DNA of 42,203 bases from Bdellovibrio sp. (GTDB lineage Bacteria > Bdellovibrionota > Bdellovibrionia > Bdellovibrionales > Bdellovibrionaceae). The DNA lies in assembly GCA_014376935.1 (NCBI GenBank), contig JACMQO010000010.1, positions 1-42,203 on the forward strand. Reading direction: 5' to 3'. This document shows positions 8,664-17,295 of the stretch, piece after piece. Position 1 is the stretch's first letter; every line of letters begins with the position of its first letter. The translations under genes and the position numbers were made by a program. The notes under the pieces were generated by a model. That model did no database searches, was not told the origin of the DNA, and saw only the letters and a program-made list of their open reading frames with translations.

Positions 8664-9746
8664 TTAAAGAGTGATACGTAACTGAATACAAAAGCAACTT
8701 GAACCATGATTTAAATCTAAGAACAATTTACCTTCATGTTGACGTATAATATGGTGTGACAAGCTTAACCCCAGACCCGTTCCTTTACCAGTCGGTTTTG
8801 TTGTAAAGAAAGGATTAAATATTTTACTTTGAATCTCTTCTGGAATTCCTGGACCATTATCTTGAAAAAAGACGCGTACGTATTGACCGTCCGATTCAGA
8901 AAAAATTTTAATCTCGGGCTGACGCGTATCTTCTAAAGCATCACAAGAATTTTTTAATAAATTCACCATCACCTGGACCAACTGAACTGGACGACAGGAC
9001 ACCATAAACCGCCCGTCAAAACCCTGCATGTCCAGCTGAATCCCCTTCAACTTAATACTTTCTATAGTTAGTAAAAAAGATTCATCCAGCATTTCTTTAA
9101 GATCGGCCTTAACAAACAGCTCTTTATCATCATTTCTAGAGAAATTTTTTAAGCCTTTAATAATTTTCGTGATTCGATTCGAATGGTGAATAATTTTACC
9201 AAGCGACTCTGTGATTTTTTCAGAGTCTATACCCAGGTCAATGGCCGAAAGTTTTGATTGTAAGTAGCTGATCTTGGCCATAACGATGGTTAAAGGATTA
9301 CTAATCTCATGTGAAATTCCTCCGGCTAGCTCCGCAAGTTCAGTTAAGCGCGCGATATTTATTTGCTGCGCTCGCGATTGCTCAAGTTCCGAGTTCAGCA
9401 TTTCAAGTTCAGTCGTGTCGATGAACTTGCAGTAATAACAAAGGCTACCATTAAAAAAAATTTGATCAACTTCGACGCGAAAATTTCGATTCTGAATTTT
9501 ATGAACAGAAATGATCAACTGATTTTCAATTTTAAAATCGTGATGCTTAATTTTATCGATAACAAAGGGAAAATCATCACCGTTACCATCTAACTTTGAT
9601 AAACCACTAGATCCAATCATCAAAAAAGTATCGTCACACACGGCGACTTGATCTGGTACAGCGGCCAGCCAATGTTTAATAAATTCGTTTTTAAGTAGCA
9701 CCTGCTGATTTTTTTCCATAAATTGATTAGCTCTAGAATCGGTCAT
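8664..9746 (-). CDS. Cytoplasmic PAS-like sensor histidine kinase
   Basis: 360 residues without membrane segments. A PAS-like region (about 20-115) is followed by a short coiled stretch (LEMLNSELEQSRAQ) and a HisKA domain with H-box GGISHEISNPL (His about 146). The HATPase domain shows NLLKNSCDAL (N box), DNGPGIPEEI (G1), FFTTKPTGKGTGLGL (F and G2). Established: autophosphorylation on the H-box His and transfer to a receiver. ATG 9746 is preferred to an upstream TTG at 9755; neither has a strong ribosome site. A coupled small gene follows, and a receiver protein is divergently encoded 183 bases away and is the obvious candidate partner. Confidence 0.92.
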   Translation of the reverse strand: MTDSRANQFMEKNQQVLLKNEFIKHWLAAVPDQVAVCDDTFLMIGSSGLSKLDGNGDDFPFVIDKIKHHDFKIENQLIISVHKIQNRNFRVEVDQIFFNGSLCYYCKFIDTTELEMLNSELEQSRAQQINIARLTELAELAGGISHEISNPLTIVMAKISYLQSKLSAIDLGIDSEKITESLGKIIHHSNRITKIIKGLKNFSRNDDKELFVKADLKEMLDESFLLTIESIKLKGIQLDMQGFDGRFMVSCRPVQLVQVMVNLLKNSCDALEDTRQPEIKIFSESDGQYVRVFFQDNGPGIPEEIQSKIFNPFFTTKPTGKGTGLGLSLSHHIIRQHEGKLFLDLNHGSSCFCIQLRITL

Positions 9747-9874
9747 TTGGACCAAAATCTGTAGTTTTTTGATGAACTTTTTTTCACTTTATACCACCAG
9801 CGTTAAAATACCTGTGACATCTAGAAATCGTACTATTTTGATAAACTTTTAGACTGCGATGGTAAACCGTTGTA

Positions 9875-9892
9875 CTTTATTATAATATAAAG
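9875..9892 (+). promoter_or_regulatory. Candidate -10 element inside a small inverted repeat
   Basis: TATAAT at 9881-9886 is bracketed by CTTTAT and ATAAAG, forming a 6-bp inverted repeat around a perfect -10 hexamer, 43 bases before the response-regulator start. No convincing -35 is seen, so an activator or an alternative arrangement is possible. Confidence 0.4.
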
Positions 9893-9929
9893 CGCGCTAG
9901 TTTACATAGCTTTTACTTAAGGAGGAGAT

Positions 9930-10571
9930 TTGAAACCAAGGATTGCGATGGTCGACGACGAAGGCGATATTATTGAGTCGTATATCGATCTTTTATCAGA
10001 AAAATATGACATTTCGGCTTTTCCTGACGCCGATACTTTTATTAATTACACCATGCGTCCTGAAAATCCCCCTTTCGAGTTAGCCGTTATCGATTACAAC
10101 TTGGGCGGTAAAAACGGACTCGAAATGATCATTGAGCTTAAAAAACTAAACGTAACAACACCCTTCGTTTTAATGTCAGGCTATTTAAACAAAGATTCGA
10201 CTTTGAAAGCTCATAATCTTGGGGTTTCAAAAATTTTAGAAAAACCAGTTAACTTTCAAATTTTAGATGAAGAAATGGCTTCGGTTTTGCTTGAAACGCA
10301 ATTAAGCCTTATTCAGAAGAAAACACGCGAACTAGCTTTTGAAGTGAATTCAGTCTGCTCGACGTGCTCAATTTATTTCAATGAGTTTGCAGAACGAGAT
10401 GAAAAAAATCAGTTTTTCGATATCTTGTCGCGCCAGCTGGGCGTAAAAAAAGATTCTTTCAAACAGTCTAATTATTTCGACGATTTAAAGGACGAAATTT
10501 TTCGTCATATAAAAACGGAAGAACTTTTGATTCGTCAAATCAACCGAAAAAGACAAAGTTCTGCCATTTAA
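9930..10571 (+). CDS. Response regulator, receiver domain with helical C-terminal extension
   Basis: 213 residues. Receiver domain 1-125: VDDEGD acidic pair, phosphoacceptor Asp in VIDYNLGG (about 54), LMSG and LEKPV lysine. The C-terminal 90 residues are helical, contain a CSTCS cysteine pair, and are not a recognisable DNA-binding or enzymatic domain, so output is probably through protein contacts. The start is TTG at 9930, decided by the strong AAGGAGGAG immediately upstream. It is divergent from the PAS-like histidine kinase, its likely partner. The 3' end is 11 bases from the convergent ferredoxin gene. Confidence 0.88.
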   Translation: MKPRIAMVDDEGDIIESYIDLLSEKYDISAFPDADTFINYTMRPENPPFELAVIDYNLGGKNGLEMIIELKKLNVTTPFVLMSGYLNKDSTLKAHNLGVSKILEKPVNFQILDEEMASVLLETQLSLIQKKTRELAFEVNSVCSTCSIYFNEFAERDEKNQFFDILSRQLGVKKDSFKQSNYFDDLKDEIFRHIKTEELLIRQINRKRQSSAI

Positions 10572-10582
10572 AAAATAAAATA

Positions 10583-11392
10583 TTAACTATCGACGGGCTT
10601 CTTTGCTAAAGAAGCTACATCACCTGAGGTTTCAGGCTTTGCAACCGCGTCCGGCTTAGACTGCTGCTGATTAGAATTTCTGTTTTGATTTTGATTTCTA
10701 TTTTGCTGAGCTTGCTGCGGTTTTTGATTTTGATTCGGGTTGCGCGGCCCATTTTGATTGGGGTGATTCGCCTTTTTAGCGTTCGGATTTTGTCCTTGTC
10801 GCTGTTGATTACTCTGATTTAAGTTCTTAGCACCATCTGCATTTTGAGTTTTTTGACCCTGATTGCCGTGACGTGGATTTTGATTACTATTCTGGTTTTG
10901 TGGGCGTGATTGTTGCGCGGCTCTTGCCGGTTGATTTTTCTTTTCTTGCGCCTGCTGAGCTTGCTCGGTCGCCTTTTCAGCGGCTTTTTGCACCTGGGCC
11001 TGTGCTTCGACCGGGCTTAAAATCATCGTATCTTGAACGGCTGAAATTTCTTTTTGATCTTTCTGTTTGAATCCACGGACTTTCTTTTGCGTGTCGACCT
11101 TATTTAACTGTTCAGTCAAATCAACAGTCACCGGACCAAAGCACCTAACTTGGCAGCTTAAACGTCTACCATCTAAAAAGTAACTTGTTCCGATTAAACT
11201 TAATTCGGCTTTACTAGGCTCTGGAATTGAGTTGTCACCCGACGTGATGCGCACGCGGCATTCTGCGCATGATGGTACGCCATTGCAAATTGATTTGATC
11301 TTTAATCCATTTTCTTTTGCGATCTGTAAAAGTGATTTAGATGGATCAACATCGCATTCCACATTCATAGGCATAAATTTAATTTTCATCAT
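10583..11392 (-). CDS. [2Fe-2S] ferredoxin with long Q/N-rich tail
   Basis: Residues 1-95 are a [2Fe-2S] ferredoxin domain with adrenodoxin-type spacing: C36-x5-C42-x2-C45 in CNGVPSCAEC and C80 in LSCQVRC. Established: one-electron carrier. From about residue 120 to 255 the protein is low-complexity, dominated by Gln and Asn with Lys, Pro and Arg (runs such as NQNQNRNSNQQQ), which no ordinary ferredoxin has. The tail may be disordered, prion-like or a tether. ATG pair at 11392/11389 follows a GGTGG; the second ATG has slightly better spacing. It is the last gene of a run zapA, cyclo-ligase, rny, tyrS on the minus strand. Confidence 0.88.
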   Translation of the reverse strand: MMKIKFMPMNVECDVDPSKSLLQIAKENGLKIKSICNGVPSCAECRVRITSGDNSIPEPSKAELSLIGTSYFLDGRRLSCQVRCFGPVTVDLTEQLNKVDTQKKVRGFKQKDQKEISAVQDTMILSPVEAQAQVQKAAEKATEQAQQAQEKKNQPARAAQQSRPQNQNSNQNPRHGNQGQKTQNADGAKNLNQSNQQRQGQNPNAKKANHPNQNGPRNPNQNQKPQQAQQNRNQNQNRNSNQQQSKPDAVAKPETSGDVASLAKKPVDS

Positions 11393-11432
11393 CCACCACT
11401 ATTTCGTTACTAAAAAAGTAATCGCAACTTCA

Positions 11433-12641
11433 TTAACTGACGATCACTTTTACAAATTTCTTTTTGCCAGCTTTGATTAATATCTGCTGGCCCGAGGCTA
11501 AATCTAATTTTAATTTTGTATCTGACACTTTTTGCGAATCAATTTGCACACCGCCGCCCAAGATCAAGCGACTGGCCTCACCGTTACTGACACTTAAACC
11601 TGCTTGCGTCATCAGTTGAATCAATCCAATGTTTTGCGGCGTCGTCGAAAAAGTTTCGACGTGATCCGGAACACCTTTGTCGACAAAGATCCGATTAAAT
11701 TCATCTTCAGCGGCCTGCGCGGCCGCTTGGGAGTGAAAACGGGCGACAAGAAATTTAGCTAAATCAACTTTGACTTGGCGTGGATGCATCGTTTTTAATT
11801 TTTCAATTTCAGCCGCAGTTTTATCGGTCAGTAACTGATAATATCTAAACATCAATTCATCAGAAACGCGCATTGTTTTACCAAAAATATCTTTTGGTGA
11901 TTCATCAATACCAATATAATTATCTAACGACTTCGACATTTTATTAACACCGTCTAAACCTTCTAGTAACGGCATCGTTAAAACGCACTGCTGTTCTTGA
12001 CCGTAGCTAGATTGTAAATCACGACCAACAAGTAAGTTAAACTTTTGATCGGTTCCACCCAACTCTAGGTCTGTTTTCAGCGCAACCGAATCGTAGCCTT
12101 GGCATAAGGGGTACAAAAATTCATGCAAAGAGATCGGCGTATTGGCTTTATAGCGCTTTGTAAAATCATCACGCTCAAGCATGCGGGCCACCGTGTACTG
12201 AGCCGACAACTTAATGAAATCAATCGAAGTCATTTTTAATAGCCAGCTCGAGTTGTAAACGATTTCGGTTTTATCAGGATCTAAAATTTTAAAAATCTGT
12301 TTTGCGTACGTTTTTGAATTCTGATCAATTTCTTCACGGGTTAAAATAGGACGTGTCGTATTTTTACCCGTCGGATCACCGATCAAAGCCGTAAAGTCAC
12401 CGATCAAGAAATGAATATGATGACCTAAATCTTGTAACGTTTTTAATTTATTGATTACAACCGTGTGACCAATATGAATATCGGGACGACTAGGGTCTGC
12501 GCCTAACTTGATATTCAAAGGCTTTTTCGTATCAAAACTTTTTTTAAGTTTTTTTAAAAAATCCTTTTCGCTAATAAAATCTACCGCACCGAACTTGATT
12601 CGTTCTAATTGCTCTTCAGGTGGTAAAAATTGAAACGCCAT
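11433..12641 (-). CDS. tyrS: Tyrosyl-tRNA synthetase
   Basis: Class I synthetase charging tRNA-Tyr. Seen in 402 residues: HIGH at 56-59, [20 protein letters not shown] tyrosine-pocket region, KMSKS in the loop near 232, and a C-terminal S4-like RNA-binding domain ([16 protein letters not shown]). The start ATG 12641 is preceded by AAAGGGA. It follows rny by 28 bases in a probable operon. No T-box or other leader fits in that short gap. Confidence 0.96.
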   Translation of the reverse strand: MAFQFLPPEEQLERIKFGAVDFISEKDFLKKLKKSFDTKKPLNIKLGADPSRPDIHIGHTVVINKLKTLQDLGHHIHFLIGDFTALIGDPTGKNTTRPILTREEIDQNSKTYAKQIFKILDPDKTEIVYNSSWLLKMTSIDFIKLSAQYTVARMLERDDFTKRYKANTPISLHEFLYPLCQGYDSVALKTDLELGGTDQKFNLLVGRDLQSSYGQEQQCVLTMPLLEGLDGVNKMSKSLDNYIGIDESPKDIFGKTMRVSDELMFRYYQLLTDKTAAEIEKLKTMHPRQVKVDLAKFLVARFHSQAAAQAAEDEFNRIFVDKGVPDHVETFSTTPQNIGLIQLMTQAGLSVSNGEASRLILGGGVQIDSQKVSDTKLKLDLASGQQILIKAGKKKFVKVIVS

Positions 12642-12669
12642 AATAATCCCTTTAAATTAAAAACTAACC

Positions 12670-14232
12670 TTATCGTGCCATTTCAACAGAACGAGTCTCG
12701 CGCACTACAGTGACTTTCACTTGGCCGGCGTAAGACATCTCGCGTTCGATTTTCTTCACGATATCGCGCGCTAACATTGAGCTTTGATCGTCAGTGACTC
12801 GCGAGCTTTCAACCAGCACCCGCACTTCGCGGCCCGCTTGTAAAGCCACGGCTTTCATGACGCCGTCGAAAGAGTTCGCGATACTTTCTAGATCTTTTAA
12901 ACGATTAATGAAGCTATCCATCTGATTACGACGGGCCCCTGGGCGCGAGTTTGATAAAATGTTCGCGGCATGAACAACCCAGGCTAAAGACGTGTTCGGT
13001 TTTTCGTTATCGTTATGGCAACGAATCGCGTAACAAACTTCTTCTGATTCACCGTATTTTTTCGCTAGATCTGCGCCAACGAATGCGTAGTTACCTTCAA
13101 ACGTATGATCTGCCGCTAAGCCAATTCCGTGTAAAAGACCCGCACGTTTTGCGACCTTGATATTTAATCCAAGTTCTGCCGCTAATAATCCTGAAATATG
13201 AGCCACTTCAAGAGCGTGGTTCAAAGCGTTTTGCGCGTGCGTGCTACGGTATTTCAAACTACCCACCATTTTCGTTAACTCTTGGTGAATTTGTCCGATA
13301 CCTAGTTCAGCAACAACTTTATCGCCTTCTTCTTTCATTGATTTTGATAATTCTGATTTTTGTTTTTCAACGACTTCTTCGATACGTGCCGGATGAACGC
13401 GTCCGTCTTCCATTAACTTATCGATTGTTCTGCGTGCTAATTCACGACGAATTGGATCGAAACCAGAAATGACGATTGTTTCAGGTGTATCATCGACGAT
13501 TAAATCCACGCCGCACATTGATTCTAATGTACGGATGTTACGACCCTCACGTCCGATAATTTTACCCTTCATTTCATCTGAAGTTAAGCTCATGACCGAT
13601 ACGGTTCTTTCTGATGTGTATTCAGACGCGAAGCGGGCCATGGCGCGCGCGATGATATTGCGTGAACGTTTGTCGGCTTCTTTTAAAGCTTCTTCTTCGA
13701 TTTCAGCGATTTTTTTGCTGGCTTCAACTTTAGCCGTTTCTTCTAGAACTTGAAATAATTCGCGCTTAGCTTGGTCTTGCGACATCTGTGCGATATTTTC
13801 TAATTTCTTTTGCAGCTGCCCCACTTGGTCTTGCGTGCTGCGGTCTAATTCTTTGATGCGGTTTTCAGTGATGACTAATTTTTCTTCGCGGTCTTTTAAT
13901 CCGGCCGCGAATTTATCGTTATCGTCCTGACGCTGTTTGTGCTGGTCTTCGATTTCTTTTAAACGACGCTCGACCTGAAGCTCTTTATTTTTTAAAGTCG
14001 CTTTTTGCTTATTGATTTCAGTCTCGATATTTTTTCTAGACTTAGTTTCAAAATCTTTCGCTTTTGTTTCAGAATCTTTTTTGATCTTTAAAGATTCTGA
14101 CTTTGCTTTATTTACAATTTTTTCAGCTTCTGTGTGAGCCGTTTTTTTTGTGTTTTGATCTTGAATACGTTTAAACGCAAAAACAATCAAAGCACCAACA
14201 ATAAAACCAACTAATACGTAAACTAACTCCAT
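12670..14232 (-). CDS. rny: RNase Y homologue with altered HD active site
   Basis: Membrane-anchored endoribonuclease family that starts mRNA decay. Seen in 520 residues: N-terminal membrane segment (4-20), long coiled coil (about 30-190), KH domain with IIGREGRNIRTLE (about 225-270), and an HD domain (about 335-430). The HD motif LLHDIGK of the family reads LLHGIGL here (H368, G369), the later His-rich motif is CHNDN (H406, N407), the AAD metal ligand is AAN (N424), and DHxxEGxH is DHTFEGNY. First ligand H339 is kept. Mutating the HD pair is known to kill Bacillus RNase Y, so this copy is probably inactive or changed. ATG with AAGGGG upstream. Confidence 0.93.
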   Translation of the reverse strand: MELVYVLVGFIVGALIVFAFKRIQDQNTKKTAHTEAEKIVNKAKSESLKIKKDSETKAKDFETKSRKNIETEINKQKATLKNKELQVERRLKEIEDQHKQRQDDNDKFAAGLKDREEKLVITENRIKELDRSTQDQVGQLQKKLENIAQMSQDQAKRELFQVLEETAKVEASKKIAEIEEEALKEADKRSRNIIARAMARFASEYTSERTVSVMSLTSDEMKGKIIGREGRNIRTLESMCGVDLIVDDTPETIVISGFDPIRRELARRTIDKLMEDGRVHPARIEEVVEKQKSELSKSMKEEGDKVVAELGIGQIHQELTKMVGSLKYRSTHAQNALNHALEVAHISGLLAAELGLNIKVAKRAGLLHGIGLAADHTFEGNYAFVGADLAKKYGESEEVCYAIRCHNDNEKPNTSLAWVVHAANILSNSRPGARRNQMDSFINRLKDLESIANSFDGVMKAVALQAGREVRVLVESSRVTDDQSSMLARDIVKKIEREMSYAGQVKVTVVRETRSVEMAR

Positions 14233-14250
14233 AAACGAACCCCTTTTTCC

Positions 14251-14811
14251 CTAACAGCCGACTTCGACAGTTTTTTCGTCTGTAATAATAAAATGACATT
14301 TCAAATCATGATCTTCGACTGGAACTGAATCCACCAAAGACGACTGATAACAAACACCGATCACGGACCCTTTAAATTTTTCTAACGTTTGATCATAAAA
14401 ACCGCGCCCGCGCCCCAGCCTGTGACCTTGCAGGTCAAAAGCCAATCCAGGTACGACAACTCCTTGAAGTTGATCCAGTTCAACACTTTCGCCATCAATG
14501 GGCTCTTGAAAACCCAAAGACGTTTTTTGAAAAGATTGAACTGACTTTTTAAATTCTAATTTTTTTTCTGATAAGACCGGAAAGCACCACTGAATATTTT
14601 CAGAGACTTCCGGCCATTGGATCAAAGGCTCTGACGCCATTGATTGAAAACCGGCCCATAAACCTTTTTCGCTAGCCAATTTGTTTTTAAGATTTTTTTG
14701 CACGCGCGCAGATTTTTCACGTGCTTCATCACCACTGATCTTTTTAAGATCAGCTAAAATGCGACGACGCATTTCTAATTTCATTTGAGTGATTGAAACC
14801 ACAGACTGCAA
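14251..14811 (-). CDS. 5-formyltetrahydrofolate cyclo-ligase
   Basis: ATP-dependent conversion of 5-formyl-THF to 5,10-methenyl-THF (MTHFS/YgfA family). Seen in 186 residues: N-terminal KLEMRRRILADL (basic ATP/substrate helix), GVVVPGLAFDLQGHRLGRGRGFYDQTL containing the family's GxRLGxGxGxYD signature, and a final VGVCYQ strand. The start TTG 14811 is chosen because TGGAGA lies 6 bases upstream; ATG 14784 would remove part of the N-terminal helix. It lies 36 bases after zapA, the same order as zapA/ygfA in many Proteobacteria; the 6S RNA gene often found between them is absent here. Confidence 0.92.
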   Translation of the reverse strand: MQSVVSITQMKLEMRRRILADLKKISGDEAREKSARVQKNLKNKLASEKGLWAGFQSMASEPLIQWPEVSENIQWCFPVLSEKKLEFKKSVQSFQKTSLGFQEPIDGESVELDQLQGVVVPGLAFDLQGHRLGRGRGFYDQTLEKFKGSVIGVCYQSSLVDSVPVEDHDLKCHFIITDEKTVEVGC

Positions 14812-14847
14812 AGCGATTCTCCAATGTTATTAAGAACTAAAAAAAAT

Positions 14848-15171
14848 TTAGTTCCAATTCACCTTGTTCGCTTTGGAATTTTCTAGATCGCCCGCCATCT
14901 TTAAAGCTTTCGCTTCAATTTTTTCTAGTTCGGCACGCGCACGTTTTTTGAGAAGAATCATCTCTTCGGCAATGTTTAATGCAGCTAATACGGCCGCATT
15001 TTGAAAAGATGAGTTTTTGGTAGCAGATAAGGCTTCAGTCACTTTTCTATTCACGAATTCAACAAGTTCATTCACTGTTTCATCATCATGAGAGCTTTTG
15101 ATTTTGTACGAAACACCAGCTATTTTAAAATCGAAGGTTTGTTTTTTTTGCGCTTTTTGTGTTTCGGCCAT
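14848..15171 (-). CDS. zapA: Cell division protein ZapA
   Basis: 107 residues that stabilise FtsZ filaments at midcell. Seen: N-terminal FKIAGVSYKIKSSHDDETVNELVEFVNRKV, the typical ZapA head domain, then AAVLAALNIAEEMILLKKR and a C-terminal coiled coil (about 60-100). First gene of the minus-strand operon; a good sigma-70-type promoter is upstream. ATG 15171. Confidence 0.9.
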   Translation of the reverse strand: MAETQKAQKKQTFDFKIAGVSYKIKSSHDDETVNELVEFVNRKVTEALSATKNSSFQNAAVLAALNIAEEMILLKKRARAELEKIEAKALKMAGDLENSKANKVNWN

Positions 15172-15269
15172 GACTGTCTTTTTTTACCTTTACTTTAAGT
15201 TGATCAAACTACCTATGTTCAAATAACTTCTTTGAAAAAATCCAAAGTTAACAATAACTTACATAGATA

Positions 15270-15297
15270 AGTATAAACACTGTGAACAGGCTGGCAA
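15270..15297 (-). promoter_or_regulatory. Sigma-70-like promoter for the zapA operon
   Basis: On the minus strand TTGCCA (15297-15292) and TATACT (15275-15270) are spaced 16 bases apart and lie about 100 bases upstream of zapA. Both hexamers match the housekeeping consensus in five of six positions or nearly so. Expected start of transcription is near 15263. Confidence 0.6.
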
Positions 15298-15316
15298 GTG
15301 GTTTTGCGGCTGATAA

Positions 15317-15871
15317 TTACTTACGGCAAATACAGATGTCAGATGACTCTTTATTTGTGCATTCTAGCTTCCCGGCCGCCCCGACCTTTTCAAAGCTGAT
15401 CGACTTATACTGATCGCGCTCTTTACCAAACTGCAAAAGGGTTTGCCCAGAACGGACCTCTTTCACTTTAAGAAAATCTTCGCGCACATCGGCCCGCATC
15501 AGCAGCTGATTAATCGATGATTCATCAGTCAGGCCCCTTTGACGCGCGTCATTATTAAGAAGCTTCAAAGTATCGTCATCAGTCACCTTATAAATAGAAA
15601 CCAGACCTTTTTCGACCTTTAACTTCAGCAACTGGCCTTTTTCTTTATAAAGCACTTCGCGGTACAAAGTTTCAGACGTCTTTAAATCGTAGTTTTTGTC
15701 GATGAATTCATACAGTTGATTCAGATTTTGAATTTTCTGAACGTCTTCTTTCGTCGCTAAGCAGTTCTTAATATTTTGCTGAAAGGGAGTTAATTTTTTT
15801 TCGCGCGCCGAAGCCGAGATTGAAATCAAAACCAAACACACGATAAATAGAGTCGAAACCGCAAAAGGCAT
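15317..15871 (-). CDS. Secreted hypothetical protein
   Basis: 184 residues with a clear signal peptide (FAVSTLFIVCLVLISISASA, cleavage near 22). The mature part is mostly charged and helical, with a pair of Cys near the N-terminus/C-terminus (NCLATKE, KLECTNK) and a CICRK end that could form disulfides in the periplasm. No family recognised. Start ATG 15871; no good ribosome site. It stands alone between zapA and the secreted hydrolase, and its 3' end lies just upstream of the zapA promoter. Confidence 0.7.
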   Translation of the reverse strand: MPFAVSTLFIVCLVLISISASAREKKLTPFQQNIKNCLATKEDVQKIQNLNQLYEFIDKNYDLKTSETLYREVLYKEKGQLLKLKVEKGLVSIYKVTDDDTLKLLNNDARQRGLTDESSINQLLMRADVREDFLKVKEVRSGQTLLQFGKERDQYKSISFEKVGAAGKLECTNKESSDICICRK

Positions 15872-16095
15872 AAATCATCGTAGGCTTTTATAAAATGCAA
15901 ATCTAGCTTTTTCACGGTGGCTGCCTGGTTTAAAAAGCGTATCAAAACGAGACCGTGCACAAAGTACCGCGCCAATTTTTGTTTAACACCCGCACTTCGT
16001 GTGAACAAACGATTGCATTCAAATCTAAGCTAAGGCCCAAAAGCTTCATTTGATTGTGGCTTCCTTCTTGTATCCTTTTAAGATGTGAGGTTTCT

Positions 16096-17292
16096 ATGAA
16101 AAATAAATTCTATTTAAGTTTAACAGCTATTCTTGTCACTGCGACACTGGTGCCCCTAGTCAGCTTCGCAAAAACTGAAACTTTTAAAATGAAACCTTTT
16201 ATAACGGCCGAGTCTTCTAAAGAAGAAATAGCCGGCGGCTTACAATTACTTTTTAAAAATAGTTTATCGGTCGAAGAATTAGAAAAAAGAGTCGGCGATA
16301 GCCAAGCTTTTCAATCATTAGTTTACGACACTTTAAATACGGCCATCGCGAAAAATCCCAACATTCAAGTTGAAACTTCAGAGAAAACCTTTCGTGGTAA
16401 TTTCGTCAAAGAGACCACGATTAAATTTCCAAGCTTAATTCAAAGAGCCAACAACCATCCGGCCAACACCATGATCGCCCGAATCTACGAACAATCTGTT
16501 CAAGATAAAAATTGTGATTACAAATACCCAACAACCATTATGTTACATCATATCTTAAACGAAGTTGAAAAGATTGAAGAGGCCGCGACTTATATTTCGG
16601 CGGGTATCCTAAATAAACCTTCGATCGTGGTCGTGATCCAAATGCCTCACTACGCGCAACGGCGCCTAGCAGATGGGTCTGAGAATTTTTTAAATTCAGA
16701 TTTAGCAAGCTTTAGAAAAAATATGGCGCAATTGATTTTAGATGTTCATCTATTAAAAAATTATATCGAAACCCGTTCTAACGTCGACACGAACCACATA
16801 AGCTTAACTGGATTTTCGTTAGGCGCAGTGATGGGTTTAACGATTGGAGCATTTGACCAAAGCTTTAATAGCTACGGTTTTTTAATGGGTGGATCGGACA
16901 TGGCCAACATTTTGATGAATCGTGTCACTTCTAATCCGACAAGTGAAGTCGCCGAAGCCTTAAATAATTCTGTAAAGAACGAAGATTACATCCGTTCTGA
17001 AATTGGTGCTGTTGATTCGTTAACTTGGTTACACCGTTATAAAAATAAAGAAACTTTTTTCTTAAACAACAGTCAAGATGTCGTTGTTAAATATAAAGAA
17101 AATGTTCAACCCACTCTTGATATTTTAAAGGCGAATGAAAACCAGGTCGCAACCCGCGTGAACGAAGGCGGACACGTGCCAACTGGGTCGGCATTTACAA
17201 AATTTAAAGAAATCTTTAGACCGCTGAATGATTTTATCATGAAGGGCGCGCCGGATAAAAGCGACGTCTGCCCGATGCGCGGTGGAAATTAA
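16096..17292 (+). CDS. Secreted alpha/beta hydrolase
   Basis: 398 residues. Signal peptide 1-25 (YLSLTAILVTATLVPLVSFA). The alpha/beta-hydrolase catalytic triad is visible: nucleophile S241 in LTGFSLGAVMG (GxSxG), D328 in NNSQDVVV and H360 in EGGHVPTG. A central strand IVVVIQMPHY precedes them. Established: such enzymes cleave esters or amides; substrate unknown. The start is ATG 16096, with GTGAGG 6 bases upstream, rather than a TTG 42 bases earlier, because the signal peptide begins there. Its stop is three bases from the convergent ftsY stop. Confidence 0.85.
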   Translation: MKNKFYLSLTAILVTATLVPLVSFAKTETFKMKPFITAESSKEEIAGGLQLLFKNSLSVEELEKRVGDSQAFQSLVYDTLNTAIAKNPNIQVETSEKTFRGNFVKETTIKFPSLIQRANNHPANTMIARIYEQSVQDKNCDYKYPTTIMLHHILNEVEKIEEAATYISAGILNKPSIVVVIQMPHYAQRRLADGSENFLNSDLASFRKNMAQLILDVHLLKNYIETRSNVDTNHISLTGFSLGAVMGLTIGAFDQSFNSYGFLMGGSDMANILMNRVTSNPTSEVAEALNNSVKNEDYIRSEIGAVDSLTWLHRYKNKETFFLNNSQDVVVKYKENVQPTLDILKANENQVATRVNEGGHVPTGSAFTKFKEIFRPLNDFIMKGAPDKSDVCPMRGGN

Positions 17293-17295
17293 AGA

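Noticed and set aside
14812-15316. 6S RNA between zapA and the cyclo-ligase or upstream of zapA
   Set aside because: The gap between the two genes is only 36 bases, and the upstream gap shows a promoter but no long central-bubble hairpin.
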